A stretch of DNA of 64,000 nt, from the NCBI GenBank assembly GCA_905331475.1, contig CAJNYU010003679.1, positions 83,865-147,864 on the forward strand, given 5' to 3'. The stretch is from Rotaria socialis. Lineage: Eukaryota > Rotifera > Eurotatoria > Philodinida > Philodinidae. Each line of letters starts with the position of its first letter. The stretch's first letter is position 1. This document shows, one piece after another, positions 1-11,768 of this stretch. The position numbers were made by a program, and so were the translations under genes. A model generated the notes under the pieces. The model was not told the DNA's origin. It worked only from the letters and a program-made list of their open reading frames with translations, and made no database searches.

Positions 1-454
1 AACTTCTATGGATGAAGTTCAACGACTACAGAGTGGAATTTTCTCATGAAGAGATAACTGATATCGGCCTTCTGTTTTTTGACTATTGAAATAGCGCTCA
101 ATAGTTCTTTCGTGTTTTATCTTATTGACAAAGCAGGAGCAGTCAGTGAGAAAAGCTGTCCGAATACTCTCTGCGTTATCTCGATGATTTATTTCGATTA
201 ATGATCATTAATAGAAAGATATTTATAATAGTAAAGACATGAAGTTTTCAAATGTTATTCAAATTGTGCTATCTAATCGGCTTCAGAAAAAAAAGTATTA
301 ATAGTAGAGCGATAAATAAAGCACTGAACTGGTATTCAATCGTTATAAGGCAAATTCATGTGACTCATAATTATGACATCAGAATAGAAGACAACGCTGC
401 CTATCCAATTTATATGATTATTTCTTTTAGATTCAATCATACTAGAATCTTGCA
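1..454. other. Non-coding stretch, window start
   Basis: AT-rich sequence with no convincing coding frame. A 96-codon open frame at 252-542 overlaps the better-supported gene at 455 in another frame and has no protein-like features. The upstream neighbour lies outside the window. Confidence 0.5.
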
Positions 455-940
455 ATGGCTTCATGTGACGCTCATCGTATTGTCTTCATTTCGGCTTCGC
501 ATCTTGTGCACGAATATGAATCGATTCCAAACGATGTTCTAGTCACCGCATTATTCTTTTTTGGTAGCAAACGTAGTTGGATTTTTCCCATCACTGACGA
601 CGATAAAGCTGAATCATCCATGCAACCAACACGATATCTCACCTTTCCAGACGTATTCAAGGAACTTATTCTAAGCAAAGAAGCTCGCAATGAAGTATTT
701 TGGTTGAAACCAGAGTGTTCATATGAACAAGTGAGTATTTGGCTACAATCACTGGGCTATAAAGGACTTCAACTTGATGATACCTATTGGCCTACACAAC
801 CTCATGGCAATGAGGTTGTGAACAACTACACCACTGGTGAGCACGACTATCAAGCAGTAATCGAACTTGTCAATCAATCAAATTCGGGTCGACTGATCGC
901 AGTACTACAGTACGCTGATTCACTTCTAAAGAAGGATTAA
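455..940 (+). CDS. Hypothetical protein, 161 aa, single exon
   Basis: A single-exon open frame starts MASCDAHRIVF and ends LLKKD. Composition is protein-like, and the ATG is preceded by gcaATGG, a fair eukaryotic start context. I recognise no family. Residues around 108-125 (SYEQVSIWLQSLGYKG) weakly recall the WL..GY/F core of a SAM-like domain such as that of Eps8 proteins, but this is only a pattern resemblance. There is no signal peptide or membrane segment. It could also be the last exon of a longer gene whose upstream exons are not recognisable here. The coding call is moderately confident and the function is unknown. Confidence 0.5.
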   Translation: MASCDAHRIVFISASHLVHEYESIPNDVLVTALFFFGSKRSWIFPITDDDKAESSMQPTRYLTFPDVFKELILSKEARNEVFWLKPECSYEQVSIWLQSLGYKGLQLDDTYWPTQPHGNEVVNNYTTGEHDYQAVIELVNQSNSGRLIAVLQYADSLLKKD

Positions 941-2988
941 CATTTTTTAAACATTAAATTTGATATTCAATCTAATAAGCTTTAGGTGCTGAGTCATTTT
1001 TTATGTAAGACTTCAACTGCTTCAAGATAGACTCATTAGAAAATTTCTTCGACCACGTATTTTGCTATAAAGAACAAGTCGTCTTCTTTGTGAATTGGTA
1101 GCGTGCTACTTCAAATCAAACGAATGACGATGCTGCATGTAAATCGATGAACATGCATAAGGATATTAATTAGATCTCCGTTCATCCTTATGCACGATTT
1201 GAAACTTGAATTCAAGTTTTTAACTATCCGTTTACAGAGATGCTAGGTGAGTGTGAGTTCAAAACTTGTTAAAAGAACAGTGTTTGCTTTTAATTGGATA
1301 CTTGAATACTTGAATATGAGACAGAATAGCTACTATGTTTAAATAATTGAGATAGTGTGAGGAAATTTTACTTCTTATATCAATTGCATGTACAAAATGC
1401 AATCATCTCGAAAAAGAAACATTGGTGAATGAAAACAATATTATTTTATGGCTATATCTTGGTGTTTCCTAGAGGATACTCAGAACTATCAGATAGTATA
1501 GTATTATGAACTAATCATCAAATTGACTTTGTAGAGAGAATAGGCAAAAGCATATATCTTGAGGGTGTGACATGAATTTTATCAGTTTTCAAAAGTTTAT
1601 TTTTCGACACTGACAGCAACTCGTTCACATAAGAATTGATAACTTTAGAGGCTATCGGCGAGGAACGGTCTTATATAAGGTAAGATGAAACTACGCTCAC
1701 ACTCACACTCTAGTACTGTTCTGTTAAGAAGTCATGCACACAAAATACATTGTGTGAGCTTGTGCGTATGTTAGTAGAAAGCACCAATAGAACAGCACTA
1801 TTGCTTCATGGTGCTATGTTAACAGAACAGAATGTTGTCTGACGCACTATTTAGCATCGACCAAGTCCTTCAACGACATCTAACAAGATAAGCCTAGTGT
1901 TAAATTAAGAAATCTCAATATTTCATTCAGGACTCGAATAAATTGACTCAATGAAAAACGTCGTACATAGTTCTTTCGAGCTAAAAAATATCAACATAGC
2001 GAAACTCGCCACAGAGGTGTGTCATAGCAACAAAATGTTTTAAATGGTGGTCTAGTGAAAATAATGTGATTGATGTCGGATTTTATGATTACTTAGCAGT
2101 AAACATACAACTATAATCTACTGATGTTAGACACAACTACGGCGCCTATATGCACTGCCATTGTTGAGTGATCATTTCTATCAAAACTTTTTCGACATCG
2201 TAGAATTTCACTTCTGATCTTACGAAATTTTCCTTGTGTGCGACTATGAGTGAATGACATAGAACTTTGGGAGTGAAAGGTGACAAGAAGTCTAAAATAT
2301 CATTATAGCATGTTTCTGGAATTGATGATGAACAATAACTATGCATTTCAGCTTTCAATAGTCCTTTCATTGCATAGTTCTGTACAGCCGAAATTTAAGA
2401 GAATGTGCAAATTTTTACTTCAAAGTATTTTATTTTAATCAGCTTAGAAAGACTTTTGCAACAAGTACTTCTGTACTGTCTTTACTCGGAAAATATAGGA
2501 GTGACATTTCTAATGCTGAATCTTTTGAGGATTTTCTCAATTCCTGTTTTTTTCAACAACATACTCATCGTACATTTTCACATACGTTTTCATGTCTGTT
2601 CGAATTAAACTCTTTCTTGTTGTGCACTACTTAGATAGAGAGTTTATATTTCCACTTTATGATCAAATTAACGTTCTATAAGAGGTTAATTTTTCCTCAT
2701 ATGACTTCCATTTTCGGTATATGGTTAAGATATTTAATTTTAAAGCATCCTTTTCACGAATATATGAAAACGAAAAGAATGAATGTTCCAGACCCGAGAA
2801 ATCCCATTCTATTGTTAGACAACCGAAGTATTTATGAAGACTGACATTTTCGCAAGACATCGACCATAGAATCATTTCCTAAAACCGTCGGCAACATTAA
2901 ATGGAAGAGAATTCTATTTTTCTAGTGCATAAAACAGTAATAAGAAAACTGACTGACTTTGACTTTCTCTCATACAACAAAATCCAAA
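941..2988. other. Intergenic, small inverted repeat
   Basis: No supported gene. Open frames at 2146-2370 (minus), 2405-2608 and 2659-2844 (plus) are short, AT-driven and overlap one another. A 12-base perfect inverted repeat (CTGTTCTGTTAA and its complement) sits near 1716-1728 and 1817-1828, with CACTCA-type repeats just upstream around 1695-1710. It may be the remnant of a small fold-back element. Confidence 0.4.
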
Positions 2989-3530
2989 ATGAGTCACATC
3001 CCCGAAGGCTTTAAACACACATCTATTCATCATGTATCCGTGGTTAAAGGAAGCACTCAAGGTAATCTATTCTTCTCTCTTCATGATAATTATATTCATT
3101 AGTGACTTTTATTCGTCATTCTTTTTCTATAGGAGCGTACCGTTGTGAAATTCTTGACCGAGAATTCATGTTCAGTGATCAAATCGAAACAGTTATAAGC
3201 GGTCTATATGGTCATGATATTGCAGAAGTATTGTGTTGCTTCATTGGTTAGATTTCATTTATATTAATATTTATCATTTGCAGCACACACATTTTTATGT
3301 TGACCATAAACGTGTTAATCGCCATTCATTATTAGACGAATATCAAGGAAAAGACGTCCACGTTTATTATGCTGATCATATTCATGATCCGAACAGGTAA
3401 CTTCTTTTTGAGTTATACTTCGAGACAACGTGATTTTCTTTTGCTGAATTTTAGAATCGGTTCATTTTCTATTCCTGTACTTGAACACCATCAAACGCTA
3501 CGACATCATCAAACGGGTGTTATACATTGA
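2989..3530 (+). CDS. Small four-exon gene, unknown protein of about 118 aa
   Basis: The gene is built by hand from four exons: 2989-3061, 3133-3227, 3284-3396 and 3455-3530. Each of the three introns (71, 56 and 58 nt) begins GT and ends AG, and the reading phase is kept across every join, giving 357 nt (118 codons plus stop). The product starts MSHIPEGFKHTSIHHVSVVKG and ends HHQTGVIH. It is rich in His, Tyr and Asp and has no signal peptide or membrane helix. No family is recognised. Intron sizes are typical of the other genes here, and the phase agreement across three joins is the main evidence that this is real. Exons this short are missed by a plain open-frame scan. Confidence 0.6.
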
Positions 3531-5698
3531 AATCGCTTGAGCCATAAACAAAATACTGCTAGGAACAAGAAAAAACAAAGTGTTGTTCCATAACTCAACA
3601 TTTTTATGTAGTAGTTCCCCGTCGTTCTCAAGGAATATTGTTTGAAAGTTATCACTGCTACCCTAATTTTTTGTTTTGTCTATGTGTACGGGAGCATATT
3701 GATGATATTATACATGTTGTTGTTGTTTTTGTGGCCTTTTCGAAACACTGCTTGAAATGAGGAGATGGATGTTGGGTGCGTCGAGAGTGCCGTGGCCGGT
3801 ATCGACTTTTCTGAAAGTTCTCTTCCGATGGATTTGTCTTTGTACTTATTTCATGATTACCAAATCACAAATGATTATGGGTGTACCGGTGGCGATGAAC
3901 CATCGATGTAACTTCTATCGATCATCGGTTATTTTTGCTATCAGCATTGGTGCTAAGATCTTGAAGAAAAAGTGCGTTTGAGAAACACATGGAAGCATGT
4001 GCAAATCTCGAAGGTACGCATTTACTGTTATGTTACTATGCAGTTGGGTAGGGAAAATTGTACTATTGTTATGTTTTTGATCATGGGTAGGGTATTTTGA
4101 GAACTGGTTGATTTGGCATAAAGTTTAACCGAAGGTAATTGAGCGTCGGAGAATCCTATGGCTGCATCCCATTTTTGAAATCTTGATCTCAATTTTTTCA
4201 GCTAGGTTAGGTGAAAATTTTACAGAAAATTACTGAAAATTTGGTGCAGTTGTTCGATTCTTCGAGCCCGATTCCTTTTGATCAAACTTTATTCAAAATC
4301 AGCTATTTCTCAGAATATCCTACCTTGATTGAAAAAGTTGAGATCAAAATCTATCTCTACTACCAATATCAATAGGAACCAGAATCGGTTACCGGTTAAA
4401 CGGTTATCGATAAGACTGATGATCATCACTGTTGTATCCTGAACCCTGCATCAAAGATTATATGTATGAATCATATAGGTTCGATACATGAATTCTGTGA
4501 CTAGCAGAGCTTTATTATCGAGTCTCAGTATTTGAGCCTTCCATCTACTTGTATTTTGCTAAACTGAACGCTAAAAACATTTTATGTCACCTTCGTACGA
4601 GTATAATCAAGATAAAAGTTCCGATGCTGATTAGTGGTGCTACATTACTATTACCAATAATAAGAAATAATGTTGAAAAGTAATAAGAGTAATGTAAAGT
4701 AATAAATTAGTAAGTAATAATCGAATAGGATACCAAAAACATGTCTAAACATCTTTTTTAACTTTGACTTTCACACAAAAATATATTGAACACGCTGAAT
4801 TTTATTCTTATAACTCAGAGTAATCTCAATTTGCATACAATATTGATAGTAACAGTATTACTATACAAAACTCAAAGAGCATCCGCCTCTTTCTTCACCA
4901 GAATTATTTGATTTTGATTATCAATAACATTGTAATATTTAAATGATTTTGATACAAGATAGAAATTCTCGATGTTTGAAAGATCATTTTCAACCTAATA
5001 TCATGAGTATAGAAAACCAGATGTTACAACACAACACAAAACAAGTAAGTAGACAAATACACGGGAAAATGTATTGATTGCATATATTCGATACTGTATC
5101 CGCAGCATTAGCATGATGAGCATAAACATCATAGTCTAGATTTATCATCAAAATCAAGCGTAGCTTTAGATAATATAAAGGAACGACAACTATGTGTTCA
5201 TAGCACGATGTAATTATTTTAAATACCAATATAACCTACTCATACACAAACGATGCTATTATGAGATCGAAAAATATTCCTATTAAGATAGAACAAATAA
5301 TAGTTCTGATTAAAATTTCTACATTTGCGTATACATACATTAGTTAATTAATTGAGTTGGATTCAATGTGTACAACAAAAATAGACAGGGGAAAATGTAG
5401 AAATATGTCACTATTTAAACTAACTAAACTTTATCTAAGGCATCAAAGTCTTTACATCTCCTAAATTTCTAGAGTCGAGCGATTGCTCTTGTCATCACTC
5501 ACCATCGACATCGTTCGAGTGTCAACACTCACTACTCCATTGATCAGTCGTCTCGACCAACCAAAGCTTCTTGCTATTTATGTAGTCATGAGTCAAGGCA
5601 CCCACGTTTATATTTTTGTTAAAAATTATGGAATGAAATGCAAAAAAAGAAAGAAAAGAAAAAAATTAAGACTAGCATGCACGTCATTTGACAGGAAC
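3531..5698. other. Intergenic, repeat-rich
   Basis: No gene supported. Around 4085-4355 two sequence blocks (GGTAGG.TATT.TGAGAA and TTGATCTCAA.TTTTTTCA) each occur once directly and once inverted, which suggests a decayed mobile element. 4640-4725 is a TAATAA-type low-complexity run. The frame opening at 5483 runs in phase into the F-box gene, but its first 72 codons look like 5' untranslated sequence. Confidence 0.4.
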
Positions 5699-8537
5699 AT
5701 GGCAAGCAGCGGAAAAAGCAAACTACTATGTCTTGATTCACTTCCAGTTGAGATTCTTTATCGAATTCTCGATCATCTTGATGGACATTCGATTGTTTTA
5801 TCGTTTCGCTACGTATGCAAAAAGTTTGCAGCAGTCACAAACACTTACAGTAGATATGAGCTTGATTTCACGTCCGTATCAAAGACTGATTGTCACACAA
5901 TCTGTCGTACTATTAAGCCTGAAAATGTGACTGGCCTCAGCCTTTCAAATGGTGACATGACTCCAGGTCAAATCAGTTTATTCTTATCACTTGTCAACAT
6001 CGATCGATATACCAAACTTCGTTCGCTTACCCTTCTTGATATCGATGACGAGCATTTACAGAGACTATTATCACATCTAACCGGCTCTCGTTTGCTGACA
6101 TCACTTTCAATTAAATTTCGAGGAACTGAAAGCGCAGTAGCATCGGCTCAAGTCTCAGCAACAATCTCACAGGCTACTCTTCAACGGCTTGAATTTGATA
6201 TGCGAAGCAGCGCCATGAGTCAAATTCGATGGTCCACCAATTTCACATTACACTATCTCAAAATTACTGAATGCACTTTTGAACAGTTTTGCGTCATCCT
6301 TGATCACTCGCCTAATCTTCGAACATTAGTGCTTCGTACTGGAATTTCCGACAGTATCCATGAAACTATATCGAAGTTGTACCCACAATTAACTTCGTTG
6401 TCATTTAATGATGCTGGCATTTTTCAGCCCTTGGGTGAACTTAAATCGATACTTTCAATTACACCATCACTCAAATATCTCAAAGTGATCGTTCTGATAT
6501 CTTCTGAATGTCTATTCGATGGTTCTGAATGGGAAAGTATCATTGGGGCATATTTACCACGTTTGAATAGATTCGAATTTTTTTTCACTCTTCCCAACAT
6601 TACCAATTATAATTCTCTTGATCTTCAGTCACGCATGGCCAGATATCGAACACCGTTCTGGATTGAAACGAAACGATGGAATGTTGTTTGTACCTTTGAC
6701 CCTACAATGCATAGAATTCTTGTATACTCGACACCAATGTGTCTTATATCATACTCATTCAAAAGTCGTTATCGCAAAAAATCTATATCCATTCCTTTCA
6801 CAATTACGAATTTCAAGATGGATCTGGATATAGTGTCGGCAATGTCAGTGCCGGTTACTACAGAGCAGCAAGTATAAAATGCGCTTTTTTTTCTTTACTA
6901 AAGTCACTCTGCTGCTTCGGAGTTTGAGAAAAACGGAGCCCAATCGAATTAAGATAGTTATTAAGAAGATGTGGCGATGTGTAAAAATACTGATAGTCAT
7001 GCTTCTCTTCCATTTTGTTCAATGGAAGTGATAGTGTTTATCTTCTCAACTGTGTTGCCATCTTCTATTTTGTGCTAATGTCATGTTCAAGAACTTTCGT
7101 TCCTCTCTTGTGAAGATGAGTAAAAAAGATAGGACAATACAATGATTTGAAGCGTCCAAAGTAATAATGTTAAAGATAATCTGAAAATGATCTGTGCTGA
7201 TTGTATTCAGGTGGTACAATAGTGTGATGGAAGGAACAACAGAAGGGACAACGTAAAACGAATTCTTTTTTCATCACATATGCATTCTTTACTCGTTGCT
7301 CCTTCGAACAGTTTCAAGCAAATGATGTCGATCTGAGCTGAAAATTTCAAGTCTACTTAGTTTTTTTTAGACACCTCGACGTTTAAAAAACTCATTGTAC
7401 CCTCTTTTTGTTCACTGACAGACACAATTTTGAGTACTAACATTTCTGTTATTGATTCTATTTAAAATAGTATAATTGATTCGATCGATTTACAGATGCT
7501 TTGTATGTAACACTCGTAAACACGTTAAGAAGAAATATAAAATTCAGTCAAAGAAAATCGAGGAAACAGTATTGGTTCAATAAAGTACATGAGATGTACC
7601 AAAAATACCAAAATTATAATTTACTCTATGTTACCTCTTATGACAGCTGGTTGATTTGTTCACTTTGTTTTGAACATTCTTTTCATTGTAGTTTTTCTAT
7701 AGCTGTAGTAGACAAAACAGCTTATATACATAGAAACCTAAGTTGAGTATATTTAATTGAACGTTTTGAAAGCCATATTTATTCTGTGTAAAACTCTAAG
7801 AAGAGCCGAGTAAACATTTTTCGTTACAGTAACATCTCCATGCAAAGACTTCACAGTGTTTATCAAATGAGAGTGACGCGCTAAATGAATACTCAACCTT
7901 GTTGATTTCTTCCTCATGCAATCGATGCTCACAATAATTGTATTAACTATCAGATGTTTGTACATTTTTCTAGCCAATATCGTCAAATTATGATTGGTTT
8001 GAAAATGTGACTGATCTTACGGTTCAAATTGATGGACTCAACTTGCCAGACCCATTCGACCTCTTTCCAAAATCAGTGGACCCATCATTTATCGTCAAAC
8101 TTTCTCTTCCTATTCTTTGCTATGCGCGTTCTATTCGAAACACAATAACAAATGTTGTTGCTTTACTCGAACGAGTATACAATGTTCGCTCACTTTCAAT
8201 ATTCTATCGGCGGTCTCGCAATTGTCCTATGGTCGATATTTACCGAATCTATGCTGTTTTACCTCCGCATATAATACATTTGACAATCGAAATCATGAGT
8301 GTCGATGACATGGAAATGATTTTTGAACGACTTGTATACTTGACCAGTTTTACATTTGTATTGTCTGTTCATACGAAATCCTCTACGGCGTACATTGAAT
8401 GGCTCAGAGATAATATTACTGATTTCACTCATGTGATAGATGGAAATCGTATTTACGTATGGCTTGGCAACTACCGCAAGAAAAGGAAAGAATTCATAGT
8501 GGGTTCAAAACGCATGAAGCTATCTCAAAATTCATAA
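5699..8537 (+). CDS. F-box/LRR-like protein (two exons, about 578 aa)
   Basis: Predicted substrate receptor of an SCF-type ubiquitin ligase. The start at 5699 (MASSGKSKLLCLDSLP) is chosen because the F-box follows at once: residues 10-50 contain LDSLPVEILYRILDHL and FRYVCKKF, matching the L..LP.E.L..I...L..........VC..F pattern. The rest is a run of degenerate leucine-rich strands (LRSLTLLDID, LKYLKVIVLI). Exon 1 is 5699-6871. I join it to exon 2 (7974-8537) using a GTATAA donor and a TTTTTCTAG acceptor; both are phase 0. The join aligns FENVTDLTVQ with FTKVNSLTIV of the paralogue at 60672, and the total lengths agree (578 and 556 aa). The 1,102-nt intron is far longer than its neighbours. 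If the join is wrong, exon 1 ends at 6877 as a truncated protein. Confidence 0.7.
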
Positions 8538-9470
8538 TTGATCTAATTGAGTGTGGGTGTGTTAGAATATGATAGATTCAAAGCATTATGTGATGTTTCG
8601 TTTTTGCTTCAGGAAGTTATCAAGTATCTTATGAATCTGTTTCGACTAGGTAATAAATACTATGCTTACAATACTAGCTTCCAAATGTCTGATGTGCCAT
8701 AGACTTGCAAAACAGATGCCTTCTTCCATTTGTCTAATTATAAAGCGTAGTGGATAAAGTTCTCTCAATAAAAAAATTGTAGGTTTTAGCCATTTGATTT
8801 TTGCTTTCTTCATTAAACTACCTTGATTGTGACTGTAAACTTCGTCAAAATCATTATATAATAGGATGTAGTTTCGCTATTCCTTAATTTTTCTTCTTTC
8901 ATTTATTCGACCAGTTTGTGGTAAATATCACTCAGAACCAGTGGAGTCACAAAACACATACTTTTCCTCACTCATCTGCTCATTCAGCTAGATGTGTGTT
9001 AATTCGAGAGAAAAAACGCAAAAGTTTAGAGCTGTTGGCTTTGCTTCAGTCAGTTATCCTTAACATTTACGGTCTTTATCAAAATAGTGAAGGATTGAAC
9101 ATTTCCTGTCTGACTCCGCACCATGATCGAAGTTGAGTCTCTCAATGACTGTTTTAGATGCAGATCTCGTTTCGATCGAACAGTGTTACTTTTTTTCAAG
9201 AATACGTCAGGAAATAGAAATACCCTGTGGGTGCCCGTAGATATTCCATTAAGGAGGATTGGTGATAGTCTGACTTAGAAATACTATTGGTATATTCAAA
9301 AGCGCACCGAAAAGTAAATGCCAGATACCACCTACACTTGACTCAAACCCGCATCCCTATATTAGAATATCCATATCCTTTCTTTAACTTTTTTAAAAAT
9401 TATTTTATTCTTCTTTTAATTGATTTTTTGATTAAATTGTTTGCTGAAAAGCAAGAGTGGACATTAGCAG
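8538..9470. other. Intergenic
   Basis: No supported gene. A frame at 8918-9136 is short and unremarkable. A short GTGTGGGTGTG motif at about 8551-8561 resembles the bdelloid telomere repeat. Confidence 0.4.
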
Positions 9471-9767
9471 TGTTAGCGTCAGTAGATGACACTCACTGAC
9501 GCTAAACGTTTATTCGTGTTATCTGTTGCTATGATCTCTATTTTGATTTGTTACGTAATATTTCGACTATGACTAATCCTCGTGATTGATTTTCTTTCGT
9601 TATTGCGCTGTTGTTGATGTTTTTTCGTATCAATCACTCGATACTCAATATATTATATATATGACACGACGACAAAGTCGATTATTAAAACATGTTTAGC
9701 TCTCTATTTTTGGCAGACTAAATATTAGTTCTACCATTGCTACATAATCCCCAAACGAGAGCTAACA
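9471..9767. mobile_element. Solo LTR-like repeat, copy 1 (297 bp)
   Basis: A 297-bp element begins TGTTAGC and ends GCTAACA. It is flanked by a perfect 5-bp direct repeat, AGCAG (9466-9470 and 9768-9772). TG...CA ends plus a 5-bp target duplication are the hallmark of a solo long terminal repeat. A near-identical copy lies inverted at 47846-48235 with a different 5-bp duplication. The TG-proximal end contains an 11-base perfect inverted repeat, TTAGCGTCAGT and its complement, forming a possible hairpin. No internal gag/pol is present, so the parent retrotransposon cannot be named. Confidence 0.75.
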
Positions 9768-10522
9768 AGCAGATTAACTTGTCTGCTTCGTAAAGAAATA
9801 GATTGGTCTGTTTTTGAATTGAGCTTGCTTTATCTAAGAGTAGCATGCAGATCTGCATGGAACTCATTTATTTCTCATCTTCTAATGAAATGACACTGTT
9901 GATAAGGAGAGTCCGACATGATTTTGCATTTGTGTTAACCTCATCGGTCGCCTGTCATCAAAAGATATTCTGTGTGCATTATTCGATATTGGTCATATGC
10001 ATAATAGTAACTGTTACCGGTTCCATCGGCACACATCTATTTTTCTGACAGTTACGCTTGTGAATAGCTTTTATAGTTTGCTATCACGTCAGTGGCTATC
10101 GGCGGCTTTCTATTTCTGATCAGTCGTCCTTGTATGAAATATATTTTTTGGAAATATTTTCTATATTTAAATTATTAGTTTCAATAAAGATTTAATTTAA
10201 TTTCTTGTTTTGGTTGAATAAGGCCTGTGAAAAGAATGAATAGACTATAAGAGAAGCATGACAAGTAGATGACGATTAGTACTTGCCATAACTTAAACAT
10301 TGTCATCATAGCGAACAAAATCATGAACAGAAACTCAAGTGTAATAGCAACTGTTATGCCGTAATATGCTAGTTGAAAGCCATGACAATATCTCAACCAA
10401 GACTGTGTTAGTAAATGTAAAAACATCCGGTTATGGCGGAAAAAATAAACAACGGGATTATTGCCAAAGTATATCACATCTATATGTTGGATTAAAGTAA
10501 GCTTTTATTTCAATCAGAAAAA
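9768..10522. other. Intergenic with a membrane-like open frame on the minus strand
   Basis: A minus-strand frame at 10181-10477 (98 codons) encodes about three hydrophobic stretches (YYGITVAITLEFLFMILF, WQVLIVIYLSCF, SLFILFTGLI). It lies just downstream of the GPCR on the same strand but does not extend its seven helices. It may be a decayed exon of a related membrane protein or chance. I see nothing else. Confidence 0.3.
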
Positions 10523-11537
10523 TCAAGCACGTCGACATATCATCTTTCGGCCTAATGTTCCCATCAAAGCGAACAGAACTTTTCGGAATATTTTTCCTCC
10601 ACTTAACGTATAAATATAGAATGGCATTCCACAGGCAACATTTAAGAAAAGAAAAAATAAACCGAAGATACAAGTTTCAGTGGTATTTCTCAGTGCTGAT
10701 TTTGGTGTATTCCTAGTTATGGTTGAATAGAGTTGAGATATACCTACTGGAGTGGTGAATAGAAGCATGATAAGAACTTGTACGAAAGCATGATCAGTAG
10801 TTGACGATCAGTTTTCTTCTGTTGGTTCTGAGTTCCAGCTGTGAGTGTTGATGGGCCATCGACAGCACGACTACCTTCTGCCATACTGGCTGGCTGTAAA
10901 CGAGATTGTATATGACGTACATTCGAGATAGTCATCAAACCAAATATCATCATAAGTTGTAACAGGAATATGATAGTAATCAGAGCAAAAGTTAGGTTTG
11001 ATACAAGACTACATGCAACTGTTTTCGTATAACATTTGATTGGAGTATACGTGAGATTGACTTCAAAGCCATAGAGCTGTTGTGTCTCGATAATACTTGA
11101 AAGAACAACAATAATAATCATCCCTCTTTGTGCAGTTTTCAATGTGCTTCTTTGTCGTCGGTTGACATCAGTACTTGATGAAAACCATCGATCGACAGTG
11201 GCCAACATGATAAGCCACAAGGCAACAGTTATAGAATCAAAGAGAATAAAGATACGAAGTTTACAAAGAACTTGATTCGTATTTGTTAGATCAGCACCCC
11301 AAGTGGATAAAAATCGAGTACTGAGATCAGCAATAATGCCAACGAAATTGACAATTGATGAAACGAGAAAAAGCCATGCGCAATGATTTGAACGGAGAGG
11401 TCGCTGCGATAGAACGAGTATGTTGAGAATATTGCCCACAATACCGAATAGAACGATCGCAATGCAAAGTAACAATTGAGCTGAGTTGAAATATTGTTCA
11501 ACAAGGCAATGGTATTTGCATCCGATGACGACGACAT
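10523..11537 (-). pseudogene. Rhodopsin-like (class A) GPCR with two frameshifts
   Basis: Predicted seven-helix receptor of the neuropeptide/FMRFamide-like type expanded in bdelloids. The N-terminus MSSSSDANTIALLNNIS carries NNIS and helix 1 contains GIVGNILNILVL (the GN motif). Helix 3 ends in ATVDRWF, a DRY-motif variant. Helix 7 has NVACGMPFYIYTLS in place of NPxxY. The frame changes twice. Near 11474-11478 the N-terminal frame (QLNCYF) shifts to the helix-1 frame (LLLCIAIVLF), and near 10785-10787 the frame shifts at the start of helix 6. Both are explained by one missing base in a short T run on the coding strand. Either the copy is dead or two homopolymer errors remain in the assembly. 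The ligand is unknown. Confidence 0.7.
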
Positions 11538-11768
11538 TTTTTCAATGAATAAATAAACTGCGAAACCGAGATGTGAGCTCACGAAAGGATAGATATGATT
11601 GCCAATCTCTCTTATTTGTCAGCTTTTGTTTTGTGTTGTATGTGTCATAAATAGTCCACATCACAGCTGTTTTTATCGTAAAATATGTCGGAAATAATTG
11701 CAACATGAGCTGTTCGAGACACATGTGACGCAAGTAAGTCTTGCGTGCAAGAAACGATGCGCTCTCAG

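Noticed and set aside
4085-4355. Possible fold-back element
   Set aside because: The two inverted pairs occur in the order A B A' B', which cannot form one nested hairpin; recorded only as repeat-rich.
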